A DNA stretch of 64,000 nucleotides from Gammaproteobacteria bacterium (GTDB lineage: Bacteria > Pseudomonadota > Gammaproteobacteria > Pseudomonadales > Halieaceae): positions 16,300-80,299 of the forward strand of contig JAUIEP010000004.1 of assembly GCA_030428835.1 (NCBI GenBank). Reading direction: 5' to 3'. Every line of letters starts with the position of its first letter. Positions within the stretch are counted from its first letter, which is position 1. The notes beneath the pieces were generated by a model. It searched no databases, was not told where the DNA came from, and saw only the letters and a program-made list of their open reading frames with translations. The position numbers were made by a program, and so were the translations under genes. This document shows, in pieces, positions 9,246 to 17,795 of the stretch.

Positions 9246-10508
9246 GTGTTTGACAAGACCATGACCATCGAAGATTTCGACCCGGCCGTCGCCGCCGCCA
9301 TCGGCGAGGAGGAGCGTCGCCAGGAAGAGCATATCGAGCTCATCGCCTCGGAGAACTACACGAGCCCCCGCGTCATGCAGGCGCAGGGCACCGTGCTGAC
9401 GAACAAGTACGCCGAGGGCTATCCGGGCAAGCGTTACTACGGCGGCTGCGAGTACGTCGACAAGGCGGAGGAGCTGGCCATCGAGCGCGCCAAGGCGCTG
9501 TTCGGCGCGGACTACGCCAACGTGCAGCCCCACTCGGGCTCCCAGGCGAACTCCGCGGTGTACATGGCGCTCTGTTCCCCGGGCGACACGGTGCTGGGCA
9601 TGAGCCTGGCCGACGGCGGTCACCTGACCCACGGTGCAGCGCCGAACTTCTCCGGCAAGATGTACAACGCCATCCAGTATGGACTGAACAAGGACACGGG
9701 CGAGGTCGACTACGGCCAGGTCGAGGCGCTGGCCGAGGAGCACAAGCCGAAGATGATCGTCGCCGGCTTTTCCGCCTATTCGCAGATCATGGACTGGGGC
9801 CGCTTCCGCGACATCGCCGACAAGGTCGGCGCCTACCTGATGGTCGACATGGCGCACGTGGCCGGTCTCGTGGCAGCGGGCGTCTACCCGAACCCGGTGC
9901 CCTTCGCCGATGTGGTCACCACCACCACGCACAAGACCCTGCGCGGCCCGCGCGGCGGCCTGATCCTCGCGCGCGAGAACGAGGAACTGCAGAAGAAATT
10001 CAACTCCGCGGTGTTCCCGGGCGGGCAGGGCGGTCCGCTGATGCACGTGATTGCCGCCAAGGCGGTTTCGTTCATGGAGGCCCAGAGCCCGGAATTTGTC
10101 GACTACCAGAAGCAGGTCGTGAAGAACGCCAAGGCCATGGCGGCGACGTTTATCGAGCGCGGCATCAGGATCGTCTCCGGCGGCACCGAGAACCACCTCA
10201 TGCTGGTGGACCTCATCGGCAAGCCCTACACGGGCAAGGACGCCGACGCGGCCCTCGGCGCGGCCAACATCACGGTGAACAAGAACGCCGTGCCGGGCGA
10301 CCCCCGCTCCCCGTTCATCACGTCCGGCCTGCGTGTGGGCACCCCCGCCATTACCACCCGCGGCTTCGGCGAGGCGGAGACCGTGGAGTTGACGGGCTGG
10401 ATGTGCGATGTGCTCGAGTCCCTCGAGAACGACACCTCCGCGCAGGTCATCGAGCAGGTGAAGGCCAGGGTCCTCGACATCTGCGCCCGTTTCCCGGTCT
10501 ACAAATAG
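9246..10508 (+). CDS. glyA: Serine hydroxymethyltransferase
   Basis: Cytoplasmic PLP enzyme interconverting serine plus tetrahydrofolate with glycine plus methylenetetrahydrofolate, the main one-carbon source. At 420 residues it is full length. Recognisable motifs include [13 protein letters not shown] N-terminal sequence ([14 protein letters not shown]), [16 protein letters not shown] and the PLP-lysine segment [13 protein letters not shown] (Lys230). The GTG at 9246 is taken as start with a GGGGGA ribosome site seven bases before it; an in-frame ATG five codons later is an alternative. It is transcribed divergently from the amidoligase operon and followed by nrdR, the usual order in many gammaproteobacteria. 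Confidence 0.98.
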   Translation: MFDKTMTIEDFDPAVAAAIGEEERRQEEHIELIASENYTSPRVMQAQGTVLTNKYAEGYPGKRYYGGCEYVDKAEELAIERAKALFGADYANVQPHSGSQANSAVYMALCSPGDTVLGMSLADGGHLTHGAAPNFSGKMYNAIQYGLNKDTGEVDYGQVEALAEEHKPKMIVAGFSAYSQIMDWGRFRDIADKVGAYLMVDMAHVAGLVAAGVYPNPVPFADVVTTTTHKTLRGPRGGLILARENEELQKKFNSAVFPGGQGGPLMHVIAAKAVSFMEAQSPEFVDYQKQVVKNAKAMAATFIERGIRIVSGGTENHLMLVDLIGKPYTGKDADAALGAANITVNKNAVPGDPRSPFITSGLRVGTPAITTRGFGEAETVELTGWMCDVLESLENDTSAQVIEQVKARVLDICARFPVYK

Positions 10509-10535
10509 GGCCCGGATCGCGTCGCAAATCCCGCG

Positions 10536-10576
10536 CGTCGTCCCCGCGTGGGCGGTGGTCCGGCACACCGGGACCC
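10536..10576 (+). repeat. 41-bp dispersed repeat, copy A
   Basis: This sequence begins CGTCGTCCCCGCG and ends CGGGACCC, and is roughly 75-80 percent identical to two copies at 34348-34387 and 34624-34664 (inverted). It lies in the 187-base glyA-nrdR gap and can fold (GTCCC with GGGAC). It looks like a short palindromic intergenic repeat of the kind scattered in proteobacterial genomes and could double as a transcript end for glyA. Confidence 0.6.
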
Positions 10577-10695
10577 AGTGCCTTCGGAGCCTTGCGCGGC
10601 CCCCCTGGCGCGTTCCATTCCTTACCCCAAATGAGTAAGGACTCTCCCCAAGAAAAATGTTAGTGTTCAGCAACTTAGCTAACTGAGGCCAGTCC

Positions 10696-11160
10696 ATGCA
10701 CTGCCCTTTCTGCTCCGCCGAAGACACCAAGGTCATCGACTCCCGGCTCGTGGCCGAGGGCGACCAGGTACGCCGCCGGCGGGAGTGCCTGAGCTGCGCG
10801 GAGCGCTTTACCACCTACGAGGTGGCGGAACTAGTCATGCCGCGGGTGATCAAGCAGAACGGCAGTCGCGAGCCCTTCAACGAGGAGAAGCTGCGCGCCG
10901 GCTTCCAGCGGGCGCTCGAGAAGCGGCCGGTGCCCATTGAGGATGTCGAGGCGGCGATCAACCAGATCAAGCACCGGCTGCGCGCCACCGGGGAACGCGA
11001 GATCCGGTCGCTGGAGCTGGGCGAGCTGGTCATGGACGAGCTGCGGCAGCTCGACCAGGTGGCCTACGTGCGGTTCGCCTCGGTGTACCGCGACTTCCAG
11101 GACATCGCGGAGTTCCGCGACGAGATCGCGCGCCTGGAGAAGGACTCCGTCGCGAACTGA
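10696..11160 (+). CDS. nrdR: Transcriptional repressor NrdR
   Basis: Zinc-ribbon plus ATP-cone repressor of ribonucleotide reductase genes, which senses (d)ATP. The 154-residue length is typical. The N-terminal zinc ribbon has CPFC (Cys3, Cys6) and CLSC (about Cys31, Cys34), followed by the [13 protein letters not shown] DNA-binding region. The ATP-cone runs from about residue 49 to 139 ([12 protein letters not shown] onward). It heads the run into ribD, 15 bases downstream, consistent with the widespread nrdR-rib gene order. No palindromic NrdR box was seen in its own upstream region. Confidence 0.97.
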   Translation: MHCPFCSAEDTKVIDSRLVAEGDQVRRRRECLSCAERFTTYEVAELVMPRVIKQNGSREPFNEEKLRAGFQRALEKRPVPIEDVEAAINQIKHRLRATGEREIRSLELGELVMDELRQLDQVAYVRFASVYRDFQDIAEFRDEIARLEKDSVAN

Positions 11161-11175
11161 CGCGACCGCGCGACC

Positions 11176-12285
11176 ATGGCCTCTCCTCTCGACACCCGCA
11201 TGATGGCCCGGGCGCTGCAGTTGGCCCGCGAGGGCCGTTTCTGGGCCATGCCTAATCCCCACGTCGGCTGCGTGCTGGCGCGCGGTGCGACGATCATCGG
11301 CGAGGGCTTCACGCAACCGGCCGGCGGCAACCACGCGGAAATCGAGGCGCTGGCGGCCGCGGGCGATGCCGCCGGCGCCACCGCCTACGTCACGCTCGAA
11401 CCCTGCAGCCACCACGGCAAGACCGGCCCCTGCACCGATGCGCTGGTTGCCGCGGGTGTCAGTCGCGTCGTGGTGGCGGTCGAGGACCCCAACCCCCACG
11501 TGGGCGGTAGCGGCATTGCGCGTTTGCGCGAGCGCGGCGTCGAGGTGGAGGTCGGGCTGCTGGCGGCGGAGGCCGCGGCGGTCATACCCGGCTTCCTGGC
11601 GCGCATGCGCCGCGGCCGCGGACGGGTGCGGGCGAAGCTCGCGATGTCACTGGACGGGCGCACCGCCATGGCCTCCGGCGAGAGCCAGTGGATCACCGGG
11701 CCCGCGGCGCGGGCCGACGTGCAGCGCCTGCGCGCCATGAGCTGTGCCGTGGTGACCGGCGTGGGTACGGTGCTGGCCGACGACTGCGCCCTGACGGTGC
11801 GGGCGGGCGAGCTGGGCCTGGAACCCGCCCTGGCGGCCCGGGCGGCGACGCGGCAGCCCCTGCGAGTGGTGCTCGACAGCCGCCTGCGCACGCCGCCCGG
11901 TGCGAAGCTGCTGGACGCCGCCGCGCCGACCCTGGTCTGCCACAGCGAGGGCGCGCATGTACCCGGGCACCTGGCGGGTGTCGAGACCCTGGCCCTCGGC
12001 GCTGGGGCCGGCGGCCTCGACCTCGACGCCCTGATGGACGCCCTCGCGGCACGGCAGGCCAACGAAATTCTGGTAGAATCTGGCCCCCGCCTGGCCGGGG
12101 CATTGCTGGCGGCGGGCCTTGTCGACGAACTCATCGTCTATATGGCGCCGGCGCTGCTGGGCTCCACGGCGCGGCCGCTGCTCGAGCTGCCGCTGGCGGC
12201 CATGGCGGACAAGGTATCCCTCGACATCAAGGACCTGCGCCAGGTGGGCGACGACTGGCGTATCACCGCCATCCCCGGGAAGTAG
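11176..12285 (+). CDS. ribD: Riboflavin biosynthesis deaminase/reductase
   Basis: Bifunctional enzyme for the second and third steps from GTP to riboflavin: deamination of diaminohydroxyphosphoribosylaminopyrimidine, then reduction of the ribosyl side chain with NADPH. At 369 residues both domains are complete. The N-terminal cytidine-deaminase-like domain has the zinc site H53AE with Cys77 (LEPCSHHGKTGPC) and Cys86. The reductase domain starts around residue 150 (RAKLAMSLDGRTA) and includes ESGPRLAGALL. It sits 15 bases after nrdR and 5 bases before ribE, so it is part of one operon. Confidence 0.97.
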   Translation: MASPLDTRMMARALQLAREGRFWAMPNPHVGCVLARGATIIGEGFTQPAGGNHAEIEALAAAGDAAGATAYVTLEPCSHHGKTGPCTDALVAAGVSRVVVAVEDPNPHVGGSGIARLRERGVEVEVGLLAAEAAAVIPGFLARMRRGRGRVRAKLAMSLDGRTAMASGESQWITGPAARADVQRLRAMSCAVVTGVGTVLADDCALTVRAGELGLEPALAARAATRQPLRVVLDSRLRTPPGAKLLDAAAPTLVCHSEGAHVPGHLAGVETLALGAGAGGLDLDALMDALAARQANEILVESGPRLAGALLAAGLVDELIVYMAPALLGSTARPLLELPLAAMADKVSLDIKDLRQVGDDWRITAIPGK

Positions 12286-12290
12286 AAGTT

Positions 12291-12947
12291 ATGTTTACAG
12301 GCATTATCCAGGCAGTGGGCGAGGTCGCGGCAACAGAGCCCCGCGGCGGCGACCTGCGTCTCTACATCCGCACGGGCAAACTGCCGCTCGACGACGTACA
12401 GCTCGGCGACAGCATCGCCACCAACGGTTGCTGCCTCACCGTGACCGGGTTGCCCGGCGACGGCTACTGGTGCGATGTGTCGGTCGAGTCCCTGAACTTC
12501 ACCACCCTCGGCCGTCTGGGCAAGGGTTCACCGGTGAACCTGGAGAAGTCGCTGACGCCAGCGAGCCGTCTCGGCGGCCACATCGTCAGCGGCCACGTCG
12601 ACGGCGTCGGCGAGGTGGTCAGCCTGGCGGAAGACGCCCGCTCCGTGCGCGTGGTCATCCGCGCGCCGGATACGCTGGCGAAGTACATCGCCCACAAGGG
12701 CAGTATCTGCGTCGACGGCACCAGCCTCACCGTCAACGCGGTCGACGGCGCGCAGTTCGACCTCAACATCATTCCCCAGACCATGGCGGAAACCATCTTC
12801 GGCACCTACCGGCCGGGCACGCAGGTCAACCTGGAGGTGGACGTCATCGCGCGCTACCTGGAGCGGCTCCTGCAGGGCGACGCGGCCGCCGCGCCGGGCG
12901 CCGGCGGCCTGTCCCTCGATACGCTCGCCGCGAACGGTTTCGCCTGA
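12291..12947 (+). CDS. ribE: Riboflavin synthase alpha subunit
   Basis: Catalyses dismutation of two 6,7-dimethyl-8-ribityllumazine molecules to riboflavin and the pyrimidinedione, the last step of the pathway. The 218-residue protein begins with the diagnostic MFTGIIQ. Two similar lumazine-binding halves are visible: GDSIATNGCCLTV in the first, GSICVDGTSLTV in the second, and GGHIVSGHVDG between them. ATG at 12291 follows the ribD stop by five bases. The gene is named ribE here, as in Pseudomonas-type annotation; in E. coli nomenclature it is ribC. Confidence 0.97.
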   Translation: MFTGIIQAVGEVAATEPRGGDLRLYIRTGKLPLDDVQLGDSIATNGCCLTVTGLPGDGYWCDVSVESLNFTTLGRLGKGSPVNLEKSLTPASRLGGHIVSGHVDGVGEVVSLAEDARSVRVVIRAPDTLAKYIAHKGSICVDGTSLTVNAVDGAQFDLNIIPQTMAETIFGTYRPGTQVNLEVDVIARYLERLLQGDAAAAPGAGGLSLDTLAANGFA

Positions 12948-12963
12948 CGGCGCGGGCGCAACG

Positions 12964-14076
12964 ATGATGCAACTCAACAGCGTCGACGAACTGATCAGCG
13001 ATATCCGCCAGGGCCGCATGGTGGTCCTGCTGGATGACGATACCGAGAGCCACAACGAGGGCGTGGTGATGGTCGCGGCCGAACACTGCGAGGCGGGGCA
13101 CGTCAATTTCATGGCGCGCCAGGCGCGCGGGCTTATCTGCCTGACCCTGACCGAGGAGCGTTGCGCGCAGCTCGACCTGCCGCCCATGGTGGATGGGGCG
13201 CAGGGCGAGAAGTCCAACTTCACCTTGTCAATCGAGGCCGCCGAGGGCATCGACACCGGCATCTCCGCCGCCGACCGCGCGCGGACAGTCCAGGTGGCGG
13301 TGGCACCGCACGCCGTGCCGTCCGATATCGTGCAGCCGGGCCATATCTTCCCGCTCACCGCCGTGCCCGGCGGCGTGCTCATGCGTGCCGGCCACACCGA
13401 GGCCGCCTCCGACTATGCCCGCCTTGCAGGACTGCTGCCCGCCGCCGTGATCGCGGACATATTGACGCCCGACGGCACGGTGGCGGACGGCGCCGCGCTG
13501 GTCGAGTTCGCCGCGCGGCACGATCTCAAGATGGGCTCGATCGCCGACCTCATCCACTTCCGCATGGTCAACGAGCGCACCATTCGCCGTGTGCGCGAGG
13601 GCGTTATCGATACCGAATACGGTGAGTTCCAGCTCACGGCCTACCGCGACCAGACCGACGGTGATGTGCATATCGCGCTGTCGCGCGGGACCATCTCCGC
13701 CGACGAGCCGACCCCGGTGCGCGTGCACGTGCAGTCGGTAATGCGCGATCTCGTGACGAGCAAGGTGAGCGGTCGCCCCGCCTGGCATATCGGCCGTGCG
13801 CTGCAGGCGGTCGCGGAACGCGACCGTGGCGTGATCGTTATCCTGTCGCGCACCGAACGCGCGGAACAGTTGCTCGGCAGTGTCGACATGGTGCTCGGCA
13901 ATGACACCGCGGGGGTCCACGCGGCGCCCGACAGTTACACCACAGTGGGACTTGGATCACAGATTCTCAGGGACCTGGGCGTCGGCAAGATACAGCTGAT
14001 GGGGGCGCCCATGAAGTACAATGCGATCTCGGGTTTTGACCTTGAGGTCGTGGACTTCCTCAACCCCGAAGACTAG
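12964..14076 (+). CDS. ribB: DHBP synthase with degenerate GTP cyclohydrolase II-like domain (RibBX type)
   Basis: The N-terminal domain (about 1-200) is 3,4-dihydroxy-2-butanone-4-phosphate synthase, making the four-carbon unit for riboflavin from ribulose 5-phosphate; DDDTESHNEG, RAGHTEAASD and HPAGHTD-like segments are present. The C-terminal domain (about 206-370) resembles GTP cyclohydrolase II in fold region but has no cysteine at all, so the three zinc ligands (C54, C65, C67 in E. coli RibA) are missing. It therefore cannot act as a normal cyclohydrolase. A complete ribA is at 17184. The protein matches the RibBX class described in Shewanella-type genomes. Start is ATG 12964; a second ATG follows directly. 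Confidence 0.95.
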   Translation: MMQLNSVDELISDIRQGRMVVLLDDDTESHNEGVVMVAAEHCEAGHVNFMARQARGLICLTLTEERCAQLDLPPMVDGAQGEKSNFTLSIEAAEGIDTGISAADRARTVQVAVAPHAVPSDIVQPGHIFPLTAVPGGVLMRAGHTEAASDYARLAGLLPAAVIADILTPDGTVADGAALVEFAARHDLKMGSIADLIHFRMVNERTIRRVREGVIDTEYGEFQLTAYRDQTDGDVHIALSRGTISADEPTPVRVHVQSVMRDLVTSKVSGRPAWHIGRALQAVAERDRGVIVILSRTERAEQLLGSVDMVLGNDTAGVHAAPDSYTTVGLGSQILRDLGVGKIQLMGAPMKYNAISGFDLEVVDFLNPED

Positions 14077-14088
14077 AGGACGAAGGCA

Positions 14089-14562
14089 ATGACGGACATC
14101 ACAACCATCGAGGGCGACTTCACGAGCGGCAAGGGCCACTACACCATCGTGGTCGGCCGCTGGAACAGTTTTGTCGTGGAGCACCTGCTGGAGGGTGCGC
14201 TCGACTGCCTGCGTCGCCACGGTGTGGGCGACAAGCAGATCACCGTCGTGCGCGCTCCCGGTGCCTTCGAGATTCCGCTGGTGTGCCAGAAAGTCGCCGA
14301 GGCCGGGAAGGCGGACGCCATCATCGCGCTGGGCGCGGTCATTCGCGGGGGTACGCCGCACTTCGAATACGTGGCGGGCGAATGCACCAAGGGCCTTGCC
14401 GGGGTCAGTATGCAGCACGGGATACCCGTGGCGTTCGGCGTGTTGACCGTGGACACCATCGAACAGGCGGTGGAGCGCTCCGGCACCAAGGCGGGCAACA
14501 AGGGCGAGGAGGCCGCGATGTCCGCCATCGAGATGGTCAGCCTGCTCGGCAAACTCGGCTAG
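14089..14562 (+). CDS. ribH: 6,7-dimethyl-8-ribityllumazine synthase
   Basis: Condenses the RibB and RibD products to the lumazine that riboflavin synthase uses; it forms large capsid-like assemblies in many species. At 157 residues it is full length. Family motifs seen are VVGRWNSFV near the N-terminus, [25 protein letters not shown] and [11 protein letters not shown]. It lies 12 bases after ribB and 11 bases before nusB, inside the riboflavin operon. Confidence 0.97.
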   Translation: MTDITTIEGDFTSGKGHYTIVVGRWNSFVVEHLLEGALDCLRRHGVGDKQITVVRAPGAFEIPLVCQKVAEAGKADAIIALGAVIRGGTPHFEYVAGECTKGLAGVSMQHGIPVAFGVLTVDTIEQAVERSGTKAGNKGEEAAMSAIEMVSLLGKLG

Positions 14563-14573
14563 GTCAGGTCGCG

Positions 14574-15026
14574 ATGGCCGACAAGCCGCGCAACACGCTG
14601 GCCGCCGAGCGCCGCAAGGCGCGGCATTACGGTATGCAGGCCCTGTACCAGTGGTACATGGCGGGCGCGGCGCTCGGTGACATCGAGGCCGAGTTTCGCG
14701 CCGACTACGATTTCGCACACGTCGACCTCGAGTACTTCCAGGCACTGCTGCACGGCGTCCCCGCCGAAGTCGACGCGCTGGACGCGGCGCTCGAACCGCT
14801 GCTGGACCGCAAACTGCAGGAACTGGATCCCATCGAACACACGCTGCTGCGCATGGGGCTGTTCGAGCTGCGCCAGCGCATCGACGTGCCCTACAAGGTC
14901 GTTATCAACGAGGCGGTGGCGCTCGCGAAGAAGTTCGGCGCCACGGACAGCCACAAGTACATCAACGGCGTGCTGGACCGCGCCGCCCGTTCGCTGCGCA
15001 AGGTCGAGATAGAAGCGGCATCCTGA
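14574..15026 (+). CDS. nusB: Transcription antitermination factor NusB
   Basis: RNA-binding helical protein that, with NusE (S10), binds boxA RNA and promotes antitermination of rRNA operons. The 150-residue length is typical. Recognisable features are RRKARHYGMQALYQW at the N-terminus, the ILR-type LRMGLFEL segment and NEAVALAKKFG near the C-terminus. ATG at 14574 is chosen from the family N-terminus and lies 11 bases after ribH. Its stop overlaps the thiL start (TGATG), so the two are translationally coupled. Confidence 0.96.
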   Translation: MADKPRNTLAAERRKARHYGMQALYQWYMAGAALGDIEAEFRADYDFAHVDLEYFQALLHGVPAEVDALDAALEPLLDRKLQELDPIEHTLLRMGLFELRQRIDVPYKVVINEAVALAKKFGATDSHKYINGVLDRAARSLRKVEIEAAS

Positions 15027-15952
15027 TGCCTGTGGACGAGTTTGCCCTGATCGAGCGGTACTTTGCCGGTCTCGATGCGGGCGCGGGCGTCGTGCTGGGC
15101 GTCGGCGACGACTGCGCACTGCTCGAACCGGCACCCGGTGAACTCCTCGCCACCTCGACCGACACGCTGGTTTGCGGCGTGCACTTTCCCGCGGACGCGG
15201 CGCCTGCCGACGTCGCCTACCGCGCGGTGGCCGCGGCCGCCAGTGACCTCGCCGCGATGGCGGCAACCCCGCTCGGGATGACGCTGGCACTGACGGTTCC
15301 CACCGCGGACGAGGCATTTTTCGCGCCGTTCGCGGCGGGCTTGCGCGACGCGGCCACCGACTTCGGCCTGCCGCTGGTGGGTGGCGACACCACCCGCGGA
15401 CCGCTGGCCGTCGCGGTGCAGGTGTTCGGGACCGTCCCGCCCGGAGAGGCGCTCACCCGCGCCGGCGCCCGCCCCGGGGACAGGCTCTGCGTCTCCGGCA
15501 CCCTTGGCGATGCCGCTGCGGCCCTGGCGCACAGCACCGGGCAGAGGCAGGCCCCGGAAGAGTTTGTCGATTTCCTCACGCGGCGTTTCTACCGCCCGCA
15601 ACCGCGCCTGGGCCTCGCGCGGCAACTGCGCACAGTGGCCAGCGCCGCGATCGATATATCCGACGGTTTGCTCGCGGACGCGGGTCACCTTGCGCGCGCG
15701 AGTTCCGTGCGCATCGATATCGAACCGGAGCGACTGCCGCTGTCGGCCGCGCTGCGGGCACAGCCCGACGAACGCCTGCGCTTGCGTTGGGCGCTTGCGG
15801 GCGGCGATGATTACGAGCTGTGTTTCACGCTGCCCCCGGCGGTCGGGGTGCCCGAGGGTTGCACCTGCATCGGTCAGGTCAGTGCGGGCGCAGGTGTGCA
15901 CGCGGGCGCTGCTGTAGACTTCGCCCCGGGCTACAATCATTTCGCAGGGTAG
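15026..15952 (+). CDS. thiL: Thiamine-monophosphate kinase
   Basis: ATP-dependent kinase converting thiamine monophosphate to the active diphosphate. The 308-residue protein shows the AIR-synthase-like fold with DEFALIERYF at the N-terminus, the metal/ATP segment GVGDDCALL, the STDTLVCGVHF segment, GGDTTRGP and IDISDGLLAD. ATG overlaps the nusB stop. The nusB-thiL-pgpA order is standard in gammaproteobacteria. Confidence 0.96.
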   Translation: MPVDEFALIERYFAGLDAGAGVVLGVGDDCALLEPAPGELLATSTDTLVCGVHFPADAAPADVAYRAVAAAASDLAAMAATPLGMTLALTVPTADEAFFAPFAAGLRDAATDFGLPLVGGDTTRGPLAVAVQVFGTVPPGEALTRAGARPGDRLCVSGTLGDAAAALAHSTGQRQAPEEFVDFLTRRFYRPQPRLGLARQLRTVASAAIDISDGLLADAGHLARASSVRIDIEPERLPLSAALRAQPDERLRLRWALAGGDDYELCFTLPPAVGVPEGCTCIGQVSAGAGVHAGAAVDFAPGYNHFAG

Positions 15953-15969
15953 GGAAGGGAAGCCGGAAT

Positions 15970-16461
15970 ATGCAGGCAGGATCGGACAGCGAGTATCCAC
16001 GCCCGCGCCTGCTGACCCGCCCCGCGCAGTTGCTCGCGTTCGGGTTCGGCAGCGGCCTGTCGCCCTGGGCGCCCGGCACGGTGGGCACAGTCTTCGCCGT
16101 TGCCCTGTACCTGTTGTTCGCCTACCTCCCGCTGTGGCAGTACACGCTCGTGGTGCTCGCGTCCGTCGCCCTGGGCATCTGGATCTGCGGCGTGGCGAGT
16201 CGGCAACTGGGGGTGCACGACCACCCCGGTATCGTGTGGGATGAATTTTCCGGCTACTGGATCACGATGTGGGCGGTACCGAATGAGTGGTTGTGGATTA
16301 TTGCCGGTTTCGCCATGTTCCGGATCTTCGATATTATCAAGCCGTGGCCGATCCGCGTGGCAGACAGCCGCGTCGGCGGCGGGCTGGGTATCATGCTCGA
16401 CGATATCATGGCGGGCCTGCTTGCCTGCCTGACCCTGCATATCGCGCTGGCGCTGCTGTAA
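15970..16461 (+). CDS. pgpA: Phosphatidylglycerophosphatase A
   Basis: Integral inner-membrane phosphatase that dephosphorylates phosphatidylglycerophosphate to phosphatidylglycerol. The 163-residue protein contains the family segments GFGSGLSPWAPGTVGT and HDHPGIVWDEFSGYW (acidic active-site region) and FRIFDIIKPWP. Several hydrophobic membrane spans are visible. ATG 15970 is preceded by GGGAAG and lies 17 bases after thiL. Confidence 0.96.
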   Translation: MQAGSDSEYPRPRLLTRPAQLLAFGFGSGLSPWAPGTVGTVFAVALYLLFAYLPLWQYTLVVLASVALGIWICGVASRQLGVHDHPGIVWDEFSGYWITMWAVPNEWLWIIAGFAMFRIFDIIKPWPIRVADSRVGGGLGIMLDDIMAGLLACLTLHIALALL

Positions 16462-16479
16462 GGCCGGGGGGTAGAAGCG

Positions 16480-17118
16480 ATGAACAGAGTATGCGCGTTG
16501 GCCGTCGCGTTGTTGCTGCTGAGCGCGGACGTCGCGCTCGCCGCGAGCGTGGAAGTGCAGGCCCTGCTGGGGAATAACGCCGTGCTGCGTGTCAACGGCG
16601 AGCGCAAGATGCTGCGGCCGGGCGAATCCATAGGCGGCGTCACGCTCGTACGCACCACCGCCACGGCCGCGATCGTGCGCGTGAATGGCCAGGAGCAGAC
16701 GCTTGACCTCTCGCGTCGCGTCGGGACGTCCTACGAGGAACCCCTGGAACGCGTCGTCACCATCCCGCGGAACAACCAGAACCAGTACCTCACCACCGCG
16801 CAGATCAACGGCCGCGGCACGCCTGTCATCGTCGACACGGGCGCGAATATCGTGGCCATGAGCCTGAACCATGCGCGCGCGCTCGGCATCGACGCGAGCC
16901 AGGGCCAGCCCGGCCCGGTGGAGACCGCCGGTGGCGTCATGACCGCCCGCTTCGTGATGCTGAACTCGGTCAGTGTCGGCGGCATCCGGGTGGACAACGT
17001 GGAGGCCACGGTGGTCGAGAGCGACTATCCCGCGACCGTCCTGCTGGGCATGAGCTACCTGCGCCACGTCAAGATCCTGGAGCACAACGGCATCCTCTCC
17101 CTGTCCCGCTTCGACTAG
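16480..17118 (+). CDS. Retropepsin-like aspartic protease, exported (TIGR02281 type)
   Basis: The 212-residue protein has a cleavable signal peptide (about 1-22, hydrophobic AVALLLLSADVALA). A single retroviral-type aspartic protease domain lies at about 95-205, with the catalytic motif VDTGANIVAMS and the flap-side ATVLLGMSYLRHVK. Members of this clan-AA family are single-domain and probably act as periplasmic dimers; substrates are unknown. Between the signal peptide and the protease there is a small beta-rich region (residues about 25-80) that handles no recognised motif. It lies 18 bases after pgpA and probably shares its transcript. Confidence 0.88.
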   Translation: MNRVCALAVALLLLSADVALAASVEVQALLGNNAVLRVNGERKMLRPGESIGGVTLVRTTATAAIVRVNGQEQTLDLSRRVGTSYEEPLERVVTIPRNNQNQYLTTAQINGRGTPVIVDTGANIVAMSLNHARALGIDASQGQPGPVETAGGVMTARFVMLNSVSVGGIRVDNVEATVVESDYPATVLLGMSYLRHVKILEHNGILSLSRFD

Positions 17119-17119
17119 G

Positions 17120-17140
17120 CGGCCCCGCCCCCCGGGGCCG
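17120..17140 (+). terminator. Perfect 8-bp hairpin between protease and ribA
   Basis: CGGCCCCG and CGGGGCCG form an 8-bp stem around a five-base loop of C, directly after the protease stop codon. No T-run follows, so it may be a weak terminator or a transcript-stabilising hairpin rather than a classical intrinsic terminator. Confidence 0.45.
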
Positions 17141-17149
17141 AAAAGCTGC

Positions 17150-17155
17150 TAGAAT
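17150..17155 (+). promoter_or_regulatory. Probable -10 of ribA promoter
   Basis: TAGAAT followed by GGCCGCCCTTTCACC lies 28 bases before the ribA start. The spacing and downstream sequence match the glyA upstream element at 9213. No convincing -35 is visible, because the -35 position falls in the hairpin at 17120-17140. Confidence 0.4.
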
Positions 17156-17183
17156 GGCCGCCCTTTCACCACGGAGTACCTGA

Positions 17184-17795
17184 GTGCCGGTACGCTATGT
17201 TGAGTCCTCGCACCTCCCCACCCGCTGGGGTGTATTCGAGATGCACGGTTTCGAGGACGAGCAACACAACAAGGAACACGTGGTACTGACCATGGGTGAC
17301 TTCGCCGATGGCGAACCTGTCCTCACCCGTGTGCATTCCGAATGCCTTACCGGCGACGCGTTCTACAGCATGCGCTGTGACTGCGGTAACCAGCTGCACG
17401 CGGCGCTCGAGGCTATCGCCAGGGAGGGCCGCGGTGCGCTGTTTTACCTGCGCCAGGAGGGGCGCGGCATCGGGCTGCTCAACAAGATCAAGGCCTACCA
17501 CCTGCAGGACGCCGGCGCCGACACGGTCGAGGCCAACGAGCAGCTCGGTTTCGGCGCCGACATGCGCGACTACAGTATTCTGGCCCCCATGGTTGAGCAC
17601 CTCGGCGTCAGGGCCGTCCGTCTCATGACCAACAACCCGCGCAAGGTGACGGCGCTCGAGGAGATCGGTGTCGCCGTGGTGGAGCGCATTGCGTTGCACA
17701 CGGCGTCCAACCCGCACAACGAGAAGTACCTGCAGACCAAGGCCGGCAAGCTCGGGCACATGTTCGCCGGCGAGGGCGACACCTCACGCAGCTAG
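17184..17795 (+). CDS. ribA: GTP cyclohydrolase II
   Basis: First committed step of riboflavin synthesis: opens GTP to the diaminopyrimidine with release of formate and pyrophosphate. At 203 residues it is a stand-alone enzyme. The zinc ligands Cys54 (ECLTGD), Cys65 and Cys67 (RCDCGNQ) are all present, as are the arginine-containing RQEGRGIGL and [10 protein letters not shown] segments. The start codon is GTG (17184). This intact copy compensates for the cysteine-free RibA-like domain of ribB at 12964-14076. Its TAG stop and the ispA TAG on the other strand share the same CTAG at 17792-17795. Confidence 0.97.
   Translation: MPVRYVESSHLPTRWGVFEMHGFEDEQHNKEHVVLTMGDFADGEPVLTRVHSECLTGDAFYSMRCDCGNQLHAALEAIAREGRGALFYLRQEGRGIGLLNKIKAYHLQDAGADTVEANEQLGFGADMRDYSILAPMVEHLGVRAVRLMTNNPRKVTALEEIGVAVVERIALHTASNPHNEKYLQTKAGKLGHMFAGEGDTSRS

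Noticed and set aside
10577..10695. NrdR box or clear promoter before nrdR
   Set aside because: No matching palindrome and no convincing hexamer pair was found.
9228..10814. 528-codon minus-strand open frame over glyA
   Set aside because: Antisense to glyA, with no family similarity; glyA is conserved throughout.
17120..17140. Hairpin as a classical intrinsic terminator
   Set aside because: No T-run follows; listed only as a low-confidence terminator.
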